From an uncultured Clostridium sp. (GTDB taxonomy: Bacteria; Bacillota; Clostridia; Lachnospirales; Lachnospiraceae): a stretch of 15,922 bases of DNA. How positions within the stretch are numbered: the stretch's first letter is position 1; each line of letters begins with the position of its first letter. The translations under genes were made by a program, and so were the position numbers. A model generated the notes under the pieces. The model was not told the DNA's origin. It saw only the letters and a list, made by a program, of their open reading frames with translations, and ran no database searches. Below, in pieces: positions 6,559-13,686 of this stretch. Location of the stretch: the NCBI GenBank assembly GCA_900544905.1, contig UQXF01000079.1, positions 1 to 15,922 on the forward strand, in the 5' to 3' direction.

Positions 6559-8682
6559 ATGGATGGATGCAGGAGGGCTTGTCAGAAAACGGTACTGGGA
6601 AAGGCTCTGCTTTCTGGATGGCTGGTGTTTGGATGTATTTTGATGATGACGGGGTGTAATGTTCCAATGCCGGAGCAGACAGCAGTATCCGAAAGCACAT
6701 CATCTGCTGGGAGAGAGGATAAGCCTGAAGATAATGAAAACGAGATTCCCTTAAAAGAATTATCTGAATATAGTATTGCTGCAAAGAACTGGATAATCAA
6801 GAATTATCTGATAGAAGAAACGGACAATCTGTATGAGCTGTCCATGGATGAATTATCCAATCCGGATTCATGGGTTGTTGGCATGAAGCCCTATGGAAAT
6901 AAATTTGCAGTAATTATGGATAATGGTTCTTCCCGGATAAATCTTTATCTGGTTAATCCTCTTACCATGGAGATTACGGCTTCTGTTGATTTACCGGCAG
7001 GTGTGTATGATGGGGATAAAATCTGGATAAATGATGGAAATCAGTTAGAGGTGCTGAATCTGGAGACAAATGAGTTTATGGTATTTGATGAAAATTTACT
7101 GGAGCTGAAACGGTTTTCCTTTGAGGGGGTACAGACCGATAATATTGTGGCGGCTAAAAATCACAAATATTTCTATTTCCTTGATTATGGAGATGGCTGC
7201 ATTTACCAATACCAGACAGACACAGGAAAGAAGACTAAGATTTTTGCAGATATAAATCGTGTAGAGTTTGGCAGAGTGCTCGGGCTTCTCAATCAGGACA
7301 CCTGCCTTGCATTATGTTATGTCCGGACGGAACCAGAGGACATAGTGTATGAGGTGCGGGAGCTTTCTACAGGAAGTATTTTGTATCGGGACGAGGCGGA
7401 AATAGCTGGCATTGAGTGTGAGGAGGATTTCTATCTGCTGCGTCATTTCGAGGAGGGACTTTTGGAAATTCTGTATGGGGAGGTAAATGGGCAAACGCCC
7501 CGGGTATTAGCTTTAAAGGAGTATGGAGAATACCAGCAGGTGGTAACAGACCTTTCGTCAAAATCAGTAGTCAGCAGTATGGTTACTGAGGATGCCGGTG
7601 AAGCATACCGTATTCTGGCAGAGGAGAAGCAGCTGGAGATGCCTGTCGAAGAAGGACAGAAGGTTACAATGTTTACAGTAAACCAGTATAATCTGGAGAC
7701 GGGTAAGCGCCAGTATGCAATGGATTTTTATTATATTCGGGATGAAGACAGTTATTTTGGGAGTTGCCGGACGTTATATCTCGAAGAAGCGGAGTGTATT
7801 ATCTGTTGTATTGAGGGAACTGGAAAACGCTGGCTGGTATGGGATTTGACGAAGGAGAGCAGTAAGACCCAGGATGAAAAAAATTATCTCTATCAGTGGC
7901 AGGATTCGTCTAATCCGGATAAAGAGACTCTGGCATTTTTGAAAGAACGGGCTGAAAAAATCGGAAAAGAAAACGGAGTGGAAATATACTTCGGGGAAGA
8001 AATTGAGAGTTGTCCGAAAGATATCTATGACTATAAAGTGACAAACAATGTAATCCGGATTGAAAAAATGCTGGATTTATTGGAGAAGGCGCTGAGGAAA
8101 TATCCGGAAGGAATGCTGGAACAGCTGGGCCAAGTGGAAAATGCCGGCAGTAAGCTGCACATTTATCTGTCTGGCGGGATTACACCAATTGATGAGGAAG
8201 GAATTGATTCTATTGGGGTTCAGAATACTCTGGACGGAGTTTCTTTTCTTGTGTTGGATGTAAACAGCTTTGAGGATTTGGAAAATACAATATATCATGA
8301 AATATTTCATGCTATTGAAGGTGGTATGAATTACAGTGAAGGGGCTTTTTTTGACTCTGAGTTGTGGGATAGCCTGAATCCGGAGGGCTTTGCATATGAC
8401 TATAGCTACCGGGATAACTGTGACAATTATAATTTTGATTACACGGTAGCGGACACGGAGCATGAGGCTTATTTTGTTGATGTATATTCCAAGAGCTTTC
8501 CGGGGGAGGACCGGGCGAGGATTGTGGAATATGCCATGCTGGACGCAGCGGATGTAAGAAGAAAATATATTGAAGGTTCCAGGCTGCAGGCAAAATTAAA
8601 ATATATCTGTGAACAGATTCGGAAAGGCTTTGATACCACCGGCTGGCCGGAAAAAACCTCCTGGGAGCAGGCGTTACAATAA
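6559..8682 (+). CDS. Large lipoprotein with C-terminal HExxH zinc-peptidase-like domain
   Basis: This is a 707-residue predicted lipoprotein: basic start, hydrophobic stretch at about 12-30, and lipobox MTGC with C33. Residues about 90-470 contain repeated strand-rich segments with phrases typical of beta-propeller blades (ILYRDEAEIAGIE, YQYQTDTGKKTKIF), but I cannot count the blades. The C-terminal 230 residues look like a separate domain. HEIFHAIE at 580-587 has the HExxH zincin motif, and TEHEAYFVDVYSKSFP about 55 residues later is a candidate third zinc-ligand region. The peptidase call is inference; no named family is certain. The ATG at 6559 follows GGGAGGGG (6546-6553). An in-frame ATG 15 bases earlier lies before that site and is less likely. 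The protein is probably anchored outside the membrane. No terminator is evident between it and the thiamine operon. Confidence 0.75.
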   Translation: MDGCRRACQKTVLGKALLSGWLVFGCILMMTGCNVPMPEQTAVSESTSSAGREDKPEDNENEIPLKELSEYSIAAKNWIIKNYLIEETDNLYELSMDELSNPDSWVVGMKPYGNKFAVIMDNGSSRINLYLVNPLTMEITASVDLPAGVYDGDKIWINDGNQLEVLNLETNEFMVFDENLLELKRFSFEGVQTDNIVAAKNHKYFYFLDYGDGCIYQYQTDTGKKTKIFADINRVEFGRVLGLLNQDTCLALCYVRTEPEDIVYEVRELSTGSILYRDEAEIAGIECEEDFYLLRHFEEGLLEILYGEVNGQTPRVLALKEYGEYQQVVTDLSSKSVVSSMVTEDAGEAYRILAEEKQLEMPVEEGQKVTMFTVNQYNLETGKRQYAMDFYYIRDEDSYFGSCRTLYLEEAECIICCIEGTGKRWLVWDLTKESSKTQDEKNYLYQWQDSSNPDKETLAFLKERAEKIGKENGVEIYFGEEIESCPKDIYDYKVTNNVIRIEKMLDLLEKALRKYPEGMLEQLGQVENAGSKLHIYLSGGITPIDEEGIDSIGVQNTLDGVSFLVLDVNSFEDLENTIYHEIFHAIEGGMNYSEGAFFDSELWDSLNPEGFAYDYSYRDNCDNYNFDYTVADTEHEAYFVDVYSKSFPGEDRARIVEYAMLDAADVRRKYIEGSRLQAKLKYICEQIRKGFDTTGWPEKTSWEQALQ

Positions 8683-8710
8683 AAAGAAAAGACACATTTC
8701 GGGTTTGGTA

Positions 8711-8739
8711 TTGTTATTTTATGTAAATTATGCTACACT
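8711..8739 (+). promoter_or_regulatory. Promoter of the thiamine operon
   Basis: TTGTTA (8711-8716) and TACACT (8734-8739) are 17 bases apart. A TG one base before the -10 hexamer (8731-8732) makes it an extended -10. The expected start near 8746 lies just before the first riboswitch stem at 8750, which is where a riboswitch promoter should be. Confidence 0.65.
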
Positions 8740-8749
8740 TATCGGGAAC

Positions 8750-8842
8750 TGAATATGAACGGGGAGCTTGTGCAGCAGGCTGAGAGGAAGTCATCAACTT
8801 CGACCCGCAACCTGATTTAGGTAATGCTAACGTAGGGATTCA
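8750..8842 (+). promoter_or_regulatory. TPP riboswitch (THI element)
   Basis: The conserved THI-box cores are present: CTGAGAG at 8780-8786, ACCTGATTTAGGTAATGC at 8810-8827 and CGTAGGGA at 8831-8838. The stems can be drawn. P1 is TGAAT 8750-8754 with ATTCA 8838-8842. P2 is GGGG 8761-8764 with CCC 8804-8806. P3 is 8765-8770 with 8776-8781. An optional extra stem is GAAGT 8787-8791 with ACTTC 8797-8801. P4 is 8811-8813 with 8834-8836, and P5 is TTAG 8817-8820 with CTAA 8827-8830. It binds thiamine pyrophosphate and, with the terminator that follows, should switch the thiC operon off when TPP is plentiful. A competing hairpin (8840-8846 with 8866-8872, seven perfect pairs) would break the 3' strand of P1. 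Confidence 0.95.
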
Positions 8843-8872
8843 AAATGTATGTGTATAATTTAGTTATTTTGA

Positions 8873-8902
8873 GAAGCTCCTTGTAAAAGCAGGGAGCTTT
8901 TT
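8873..8902 (+). terminator. Riboswitch-controlled intrinsic terminator
   Basis: AAGCTCC (8874-8880) pairs with GGAGCTT (8893-8899) around a 12-base loop, and the 3' arm runs into TTTTT (8898-8902). It lies 31 bases after the TPP aptamer. The 5' arm is also exactly complementary to GGAGCTT at 8763-8769 inside the aptamer, giving a ready antiterminator pairing when TPP is absent. Confidence 0.85.
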
Positions 8903-8922
8903 CACGTTGCCGGGCATATGAG

Positions 8923-8959
8923 AAAAAGGTTCGGTGACCTTTTTTGAGGTCGAAACACC
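8923..8959 (+). promoter_or_regulatory. Second leader hairpin pair with mutually exclusive pairings
   Basis: AAAAAGGT (8923-8930) pairs perfectly with ACCTTTTT (8937-8944) around a six-base loop, a terminator-like shape with T-rich 3' arm. The same ACCT can instead pair downstream: GACCT (8936-8940) with AGGTC (8947-8951), or GGTGACCT (8933-8940) with AGGT (8947-8950) and CACC (8956-8959) across a five-base bulge. It lies between the riboswitch terminator and the thiC ribosome binding site, so it may be a second control point. The function is inference. Confidence 0.4.
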
Positions 8960-8990
8960 AAGCGGATTAATCAGAAAGGAAGGTATAGCA

Positions 8991-10295
8991 ATGGATTATA
9001 CAACACAGATGGATGCCGCCAAAAAGGGCATTATTACGAAGGAAATGAAAGCGGTTGCGGAGTACGAAAACATTTCGGTGGAGGATATCCGAGACCTGGT
9101 GGCAAAGGGACAGGTGGCAATTCCTGCAAATAAGAACCATACCTGTTTAAAACCATATGGAATCGGAACAAAGCTTAAGACCAAGATTAATGTAAATCTG
9201 GGCACTTCAAAGGACTGTCTCGATTTGGATGTGGAGATGGAGAAGGTAAAGGAATCCATCCGCCTGGGAGCGGAATCCATTATGGATTTGAGTTCCTTTG
9301 GCGACACACGCAAATTCCGGACAAAATTAACCAGAGAGTGCAGCGCCATTATCGGTACGGTTCCGATTTATGATGCAGTGGTATATTACAACAAGGCGTT
9401 GAAAACCATTACCGCAAGACAGTGGATTGATATTGTCAAAATGCATGCCGAGGATGGCGTGGATTTCATGACAATCCATTGTGGTATCAATAAGGCAACT
9501 GCGGAGCGGTTTAAAAAGGCAAAACGCCATACGAATATTGTATCCAGAGGAGGTTCCATCATTTTTGCATGGATGGAATTAACCGGAAATGAAAATCCGT
9601 TTTATGAATACTATGACGAGATTTTAGATATCTGTAATGAGTATGATGTGACTCTGAGCCTTGGAGACGCCTGCCGTCCGGGCAGTATTGAAGACGCCGG
9701 GGATATTTCCCAGATTGAGGAACTGGTAACCCTTGGAGAACTGACCCAGAGGGCTTGGGATAGAAATGTACAGGTTATGATTGAAGGACCGGGGCATATG
9801 CCGCTTAACCAGATTCGCGCCAATATGGAGATTGAGCAGACTATCTGCAAGGGTGCTCCATTTTATGTGTTAGGGCCACTGGTTACAGATGTGGCTCCGG
9901 GGTATGACCATATTACGGCAGCGATTGGCGGAGCCATTGCGGCAACCTACGGAGCGTCCTTCCTGTGCTATGTTACACCGGCAGAGCATTTACGCCTGCC
10001 AACGGTTGAGGATGTAAAGGAGGGAATCATTGCCTCTAAAATTGCTGCCCATGCGGCGGACATTGCAAAGGGAGTTCCAGGAGCAAAGGACTGGGATTAC
10101 CAGATGAGTGAAGCCCGCCGGGAGCTTGACTGGGAAAAGCAGTTTGAGCTTGCCATGGACGGGGAAAAGGCAAGGACATACCGGGCACAGTCCACACCAG
10201 AGCGGGAGGACACCTGTACTATGTGTGGAAAGATGTGTGCAGTAAGAAATATTAATAAGATTCTCCGGGGCGAGGATGTTGACATCATGGATTAA
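8991..10295 (+). CDS. thiC: Phosphomethylpyrimidine synthase ThiC
   Basis: This 434-residue radical-SAM enzyme converts 5-aminoimidazole ribotide to 4-amino-5-hydroxymethyl-2-methylpyrimidine phosphate, the pyrimidine half of thiamine, in the cytoplasm. Recognisable ThiC segments include MDLSSFGDTRKFR, TIHCGINKAT, SRGGSIIFAWM, SLGDACRPGS, IEGPGHMPLNQI and YDHITAAIGGA. The C-terminal iron-sulfur motif is C409-x2-C412-x3-C416. I chose the ATG at 8991 because AAAGGAAGG (8975-8983) is well placed and MDYTTQMDAAKKGI is a typical clostridial ThiC start; a GTG at 8934 is in frame but lies inside leader hairpins. ThiC paralogues of the BzaA/B/F type make benzimidazole instead, but the TPP riboswitch and thiamine neighbours argue for ThiC. 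Confidence 0.95.
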   Translation: MDYTTQMDAAKKGIITKEMKAVAEYENISVEDIRDLVAKGQVAIPANKNHTCLKPYGIGTKLKTKINVNLGTSKDCLDLDVEMEKVKESIRLGAESIMDLSSFGDTRKFRTKLTRECSAIIGTVPIYDAVVYYNKALKTITARQWIDIVKMHAEDGVDFMTIHCGINKATAERFKKAKRHTNIVSRGGSIIFAWMELTGNENPFYEYYDEILDICNEYDVTLSLGDACRPGSIEDAGDISQIEELVTLGELTQRAWDRNVQVMIEGPGHMPLNQIRANMEIEQTICKGAPFYVLGPLVTDVAPGYDHITAAIGGAIAATYGASFLCYVTPAEHLRLPTVEDVKEGIIASKIAAHAADIAKGVPGAKDWDYQMSEARRELDWEKQFELAMDGEKARTYRAQSTPEREDTCTMCGKMCAVRNINKILRGEDVDIMD

Positions 10296-10300
10296 GCCAA

Positions 10301-10427
10301 GCCATGCATAGCAATCTTTACAGACCGGCGTTGTAAGCTTGCTTACAAAAGCCGGTCTGTAAAGATTGCTATATAGGGCGCAGCCCTCCATCGAGTCGAA
10401 ACGAAGTGGAGACGAGATGGGCATGGC
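10301..10427 (+). repeat. 127-nt nested inverted-repeat element between thiC and thiM
   Basis: The outer pair GCCATGC (10301-10307) and GCATGGC (10421-10427) brackets further stems. Hairpin A is 10308-10329 paired perfectly with 10351-10372 (22 bp), then TTGTAAGC 10331-10338 with GCTTACAA 10341-10348 (8 bp), interrupted only by a 1/2-base internal mismatch. Hairpin B is GGGC 10376-10379 with GCCC 10383-10386. Hairpin C is CCATC 10388-10392 with GATGG 10416-10420; an alternative C pairing is CTCCATCG with CGA/TGGAG (10386-10411). As RNA this folds as a multi-branch junction closed by the outer stem. No T-run follows, so it is not a normal terminator. A dispersed palindromic repeat or small MITE-like insertion is likely. 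It fills most of the 193-base gap before thiM, which has no gene. Confidence 0.8.
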
Positions 10428-10488
10428 GGAAAAGCAGATATTACCTGTTTATGTTCTCTTTAATATTAAGGAAAGAAGGAAACAGAAT

Positions 10489-11310
10489 ATGAAAACAATT
10501 TTAGAAAATGTCAGAAAAAATGTTCCATTGGTACATTTTATCACAAACTATGTTACGGTAAATGATGTGGCAAACATGATGCTTGCCTGTGGCGGCTCTC
10601 CGATTATGAGTGATGAGATTTTAGATGTGGAGGACATTACCTCTATCTGTAATGCAACGGTCATCAATATCGGAACTCTGAATAAAAACACCATTGAATC
10701 CATGATTGCAGCGGGAAAGAAGGCTAACGAGACAGGGCATCCTGTTATTTTAGACCCGGTTGGAGCAGGCGCTTCCAGGCTTCGTACAGAAACCACATTC
10801 CGGCTGTTAAAAGAGGTAAAATTTTCAGTTATCCGTGGCAATATTTCGGAAATAAAGACTGTGTATTCCGGCAGCGGTTCCACTAAGGGTGTGGATGCAG
10901 ATGTTGCGGATGTTGTGACAGACGATAATCTTGCAGAGACGGCGGCATTTGCGAAGGAACTGAGTAAAACCACCGGTGCTATTATTGCGATTACCGGTGC
11001 CATTGACGTGATTGCCGATGCAGAAAATGCATATGCTGTCCGCAATGGTGTAGCTGCCATGTCTAAGATTACAGGAACCGGCTGTATGTTAGACGGTGTT
11101 ATTGCGGGGTATGTTGCAGCGAATCCGGAGAACAGGATAAATGCAGTGGTTGCGGCTATTGCGGCAGAGGGGCTTTGCGGAGAAATCGCTGCCAGGAAGG
11201 TAGAGGCAGAGGGGAGTGGAACCTCCAGCCTGCGTATGCATTTAATTGATGCCATGAGTACCCTGGATGGGAAGACCCTGGAAGACGGGGCAAAGACAGA
11301 ACGCTTATAG
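10489..11310 (+). CDS. thiM: Hydroxyethylthiazole kinase ThiM
   Basis: This 273-residue kinase of the ribokinase-like fold phosphorylates 4-methyl-5-(2-hydroxyethyl)thiazole so that salvaged thiazole can enter thiamine synthesis. Supporting segments are VHFITNYVTVNDVANMMLA at the N-terminus, SPIMSDE, NIGTLN, VILDPVGAGASRLR, VIRGNISEI, and the catalytic loop MSKITGTGCML with C199. The length matches the family. The ATG at 10489 has AGAAGGA (10474-10480) eight bases upstream; the frame stays open to 10366, but that extension runs through the repeat element and is not ThiM-like. The large minus-strand open frame across this gene is a shadow. thiE starts 15 bases after the stop. Confidence 0.95.
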   Translation: MKTILENVRKNVPLVHFITNYVTVNDVANMMLACGGSPIMSDEILDVEDITSICNATVINIGTLNKNTIESMIAAGKKANETGHPVILDPVGAGASRLRTETTFRLLKEVKFSVIRGNISEIKTVYSGSGSTKGVDADVADVVTDDNLAETAAFAKELSKTTGAIIAITGAIDVIADAENAYAVRNGVAAMSKITGTGCMLDGVIAGYVAANPENRINAVVAAIAAEGLCGEIAARKVEAEGSGTSSLRMHLIDAMSTLDGKTLEDGAKTERL

Positions 11311-11325
11311 AAAGAAGGGAACAGC

Positions 11326-11979
11326 TTGAAACCATATACAGAACAGGAAGTCAAGGATGCCATGTGCCTTTATGCAGTAACGGATTCCATGTGGTTAGCC
11401 GGGAGAACCCTTCCGGAGGTGGTAAGAGAAGCCTTAGAGGGTGGTGCCACCTTCATGCAGATTCGGGAAAAGGAGCTGCCATATGATGAATTTCTTGCAC
11501 TGGCAAAAGAGGTTAAGAAGGTAACAGACCAATATCATGTACCTTATGTGGTAAATGATGAGGTGGAAATTGCAAAAGCGGTTGATGCGGACGGTGTGCA
11601 TATCGGACAAAGTGATAAGGCACTGATAGAGGCAAGAGCCATATTAGGAGCAGATAAGCTTATCGGAGTGTCTGCCCAGACGGTGGAGCAGGCATTGGAG
11701 GCAGAAAAGAACGGCGCAGATTATCTGGGTGTTGGCTCTGTCTTTAACACATCTACAAAGCCGGATGCAGATGATGTGTCTCTTGACACCCTCCGTGCAA
11801 TCTGTGATGCAGTGTCGATTCCGGTGGTTGCCATTGGCGGCATCCACGCAGGCAATATACTGGATTTAAAGGGAACCCATGTAGACGGTATTGCAGTGGT
11901 GTCAGCCATTTTTGCAGCAAAGGATATAAAAGGAGAAACCGAAAAATTATTAAAGACAGCAAAACAACTTGTAGAGTGA
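11326..11979 (+). CDS. thiE: Thiamine-phosphate synthase ThiE (TTG start)
   Basis: This 217-residue TIM-barrel enzyme joins HMP pyrophosphate and hydroxyethylthiazole phosphate to give thiamine monophosphate. Supporting segments are LYAVTDSMWL, ATFMQIREKELPYDEF, YVVNDEVEIAKAVDADGVHIGQSD, GVSAQTVEQA, GADYLGVGSVFNTSTKPDA and VVAIGGIHAGN. I place the start at the TTG at 11326 because AAGGG (11315-11319) lies six bases before it and the stop of thiM is 15 bases upstream. The ATG at 11362 (MCLYAVTDS) is an alternative that would still keep the barrel. A TTG start may lower its yield relative to neighbours. The stop overlaps the next start as TGATG. Confidence 0.93.
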   Translation: MKPYTEQEVKDAMCLYAVTDSMWLAGRTLPEVVREALEGGATFMQIREKELPYDEFLALAKEVKKVTDQYHVPYVVNDEVEIAKAVDADGVHIGQSDKALIEARAILGADKLIGVSAQTVEQALEAEKNGADYLGVGSVFNTSTKPDADDVSLDTLRAICDAVSIPVVAIGGIHAGNILDLKGTHVDGIAVVSAIFAAKDIKGETEKLLKTAKQLVE

Positions 11980-12674
11980 TGAAAAATATTATATTTGATG
12001 TAGACGGAGTTTTAATTGATTCCATGTCCATATGGGAAAATTCTGCAAATCTTTATTTGCTGGAGCGGCATGGAATTGATGCACCGCCGGAGGTGGATAA
12101 GGATTGTGCAACCATGAGCCTTTTGGAGGCTGGTGCATATATGAAGGAATTATATCCGCAGATTACGTTGTCTGCCAGGGAGCTGGCAGACGGAGTGGCA
12201 GAATTTATCAGGGAGAAGTACTGGAAGGTCCGGGAAAAACCAGGTATGGCGGAGACCATAAGGAAACTGGCAGCAGAGGGCTATAGTATGTATCTTGCCA
12301 CAGCCTCCGAAGAAGAAAATGTAAGGGGGGCATTATGTAATCTTGGCGTATGGGAATATTTTGAGGATATATATACCTGTACGGAGATTGGCTTCAGCAA
12401 GAATTATACAGAATATTTTGAAGAGGTTGCAAGGCGCATTGGTGTACCCTGCCGGGAGCTGGTTATGGTGGAGGACTCGCTGCATTCCATGGTGACTGCC
12501 AAAAAAGCAGGGCTTACGGTGGTGGGAGTGTATGAAGAATCTTCTGCAGCATTTCAAGATAAAATAAGAGAGGTTTGCGACGGGTATCTGATGGGGCTTT
12601 GTGGACTGCCGCAGTGGTTATCGGAGTACCAGAAGCAGATTGTGAAGGAAGACAGTCATTTAGGGAAGAGATGA
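11979..12674 (+). CDS. HAD-superfamily phosphatase embedded in the thiamine operon
   Basis: This 231-residue protein has the beta-phosphoglucomutase-like HAD fold. The nucleophile motif is FDVDGVLID (D7 nucleophile, D9 acid), then a helical cap (about 15-95), motif II in LATASEEEN, a lysine in the GFSKNY region, and the acidic MVEDSLHSM. The start overlaps the thiE stop by one base (TGATG), and its stop is 14 bases before thiD, so it is firmly inside the operon. A GTG three bases earlier is an alternative start. The substrate cannot be read from sequence. The context suggests dephosphorylating a thiamine intermediate, such as thiamine monophosphate, so that a thiamine pyrophosphokinase could act. 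A housekeeping phosphatase is the alternative. Confidence 0.85.
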   Translation: MKNIIFDVDGVLIDSMSIWENSANLYLLERHGIDAPPEVDKDCATMSLLEAGAYMKELYPQITLSARELADGVAEFIREKYWKVREKPGMAETIRKLAAEGYSMYLATASEEENVRGALCNLGVWEYFEDIYTCTEIGFSKNYTEYFEEVARRIGVPCRELVMVEDSLHSMVTAKKAGLTVVGVYEESSAAFQDKIREVCDGYLMGLCGLPQWLSEYQKQIVKEDSHLGKR

Positions 12675-12688
12675 GAAAGGAAATAGGA

Positions 12689-13498
12689 ATGCATACAGTA
12701 TTAAGCATTGCCGGTTCTGACTCCAGCGGTGGAGCCGGAATCCAGGCTGATTTAAAGACAATTACCTGTCTGGGAGAATATGGGATGACTGCGATTACCG
12801 CAATTACTGCCCAGAACACGAAGGGTGTGGAGGGTGTGGAGGCAGTCTCCGTGCAGATGGTCAAAGACCAGCTGGATGCGGTATTTCAGGATATCCGTCC
12901 TGAGGCAGTCAAGCTTGGTATGATTGCCACTCCTGATATAATGGAGGCGGTCTGTGAAAAGCTTATCCAGTATCAGGCAAAAAATATTGTGGCAGACCCG
13001 GTAATGGTGGCAACCAGTGGAAGCTCGCTGATGGAGAACCGGACAGTGCGAACCCTGAAGGAGCGGCTGATTCCTCTGGCAGATATTATCACTCCGAATA
13101 TCAGTGAGGCAGAGGTGCTAAGTGGTATTTCCATTGAAGAAAAAGAGGATATGATAAAGGCGGCAGAGCAGATAGCGGCATATTATGACGGTGCGGTGCT
13201 GGTCAAGGGCGGTCATTTATCGGAGACAGCAGATGATTTACTCTATCAGAAGGGAAAGGTAACATGGTTTTCCGGAAACCGGATTGACAATGACAATACC
13301 CATGGAACAGGCTGTACCCTGTCCTCTGCTATTGCAACATTTCTGGCGAAGGGATATTCCATGGAAGAAAGCGTGAAGCATGCCAAGGACTATGTGACAG
13401 GTGCTATTGCTGCCGGGCTGAACCTGGGACAGGGCAGGGGTCCGCTGTGGCATAATTATGTGCTGAATAATGAAGAGAATGAAAGAAAACACGGTTAA
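12689..13498 (+). CDS. thiD: Hydroxymethylpyrimidine/phosphomethylpyrimidine kinase ThiD
   Basis: This 269-residue ribokinase-family enzyme phosphorylates HMP and HMP phosphate to HMP pyrophosphate, the pyrimidine substrate of ThiE. Supporting segments are VLSIAGSDSSGGAGIQADLK at the N-terminus, TAITAQNTKGV, VKLGMI, DPVMVATSGSSL, TPNISEAEVLSG, VLVKGGH, and the anion-hole loop NTHGTGCTLSSAIA with C209. I chose the ATG at 12689 because AAAGGAAA (12676-12683) is well placed and MHTVLSIAGSD matches the family start; the frame stays open upstream across the end of the HAD gene. It is the last gene of the operon, followed by a strong terminator. Confidence 0.95.
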   Translation: MHTVLSIAGSDSSGGAGIQADLKTITCLGEYGMTAITAITAQNTKGVEGVEAVSVQMVKDQLDAVFQDIRPEAVKLGMIATPDIMEAVCEKLIQYQAKNIVADPVMVATSGSSLMENRTVRTLKERLIPLADIITPNISEAEVLSGISIEEKEDMIKAAEQIAAYYDGAVLVKGGHLSETADDLLYQKGKVTWFSGNRIDNDNTHGTGCTLSSAIATFLAKGYSMEESVKHAKDYVTGAIAAGLNLGQGRGPLWHNYVLNNEENERKHG

Positions 13499-13505
13499 TT
13501 TTAAT

Positions 13506-13531
13506 CACGGTTAGAATTAGCCGTGTTTTTT
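13506..13531 (+). terminator. Intrinsic terminator of the thiamine operon
   Basis: CACGGTTA (13506-13513) pairs with TAGCCGTG (13518-13525) with one G-T wobble and a four-base loop, followed by TTTTTT (13526-13531). The octamer CACGGTTA also occurs at 13490-13497 over the thiD stop and could give an alternative, larger stem extended by AAAA/TTTT. Confidence 0.88.
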
Positions 13532-13559
13532 GGTGTGCGGGTTTGGAGAAAATATACAG

Positions 13560-13588
13560 TTGCCGGGATTGGAAAGAAAGCTTATAAT
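13560..13588 (+). promoter_or_regulatory. Probable promoter for nth-sfsA
   Basis: TTGCCG (13560-13565) and a perfect TATAAT (13583-13588) are 17 bases apart. A second perfect TATAAT lies at 13594-13599, with TTGGAA (13569-13574) 19 bases before it, so there may be two overlapping starts. The leader to the nth start is about 90 nt and shows no clear structure. Confidence 0.6.
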
Positions 13589-13686
13589 ACTTCTATAATA
13601 GGTGATTGTAAAACCTTATTTTTTGAAGCAGATGTGTAAAAACAATTATCTGGCGGTTTTGATTTTGATACAAAAAGGAGAAAAGT

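Noticed and set aside
8991..10295. ThiC paralogue making 5-hydroxybenzimidazole (BzaF-type)
   Set aside because: It is controlled by a TPP riboswitch and followed by thiM, thiE and thiD, with no cobalamin genes or cobalamin riboswitch in view.
10548..11363. 271-residue open frame on the minus strand
   Set aside because: It lies across thiM, a clear enzyme on the + strand, and has an Ala/Ser-rich composition typical of a shadow frame.
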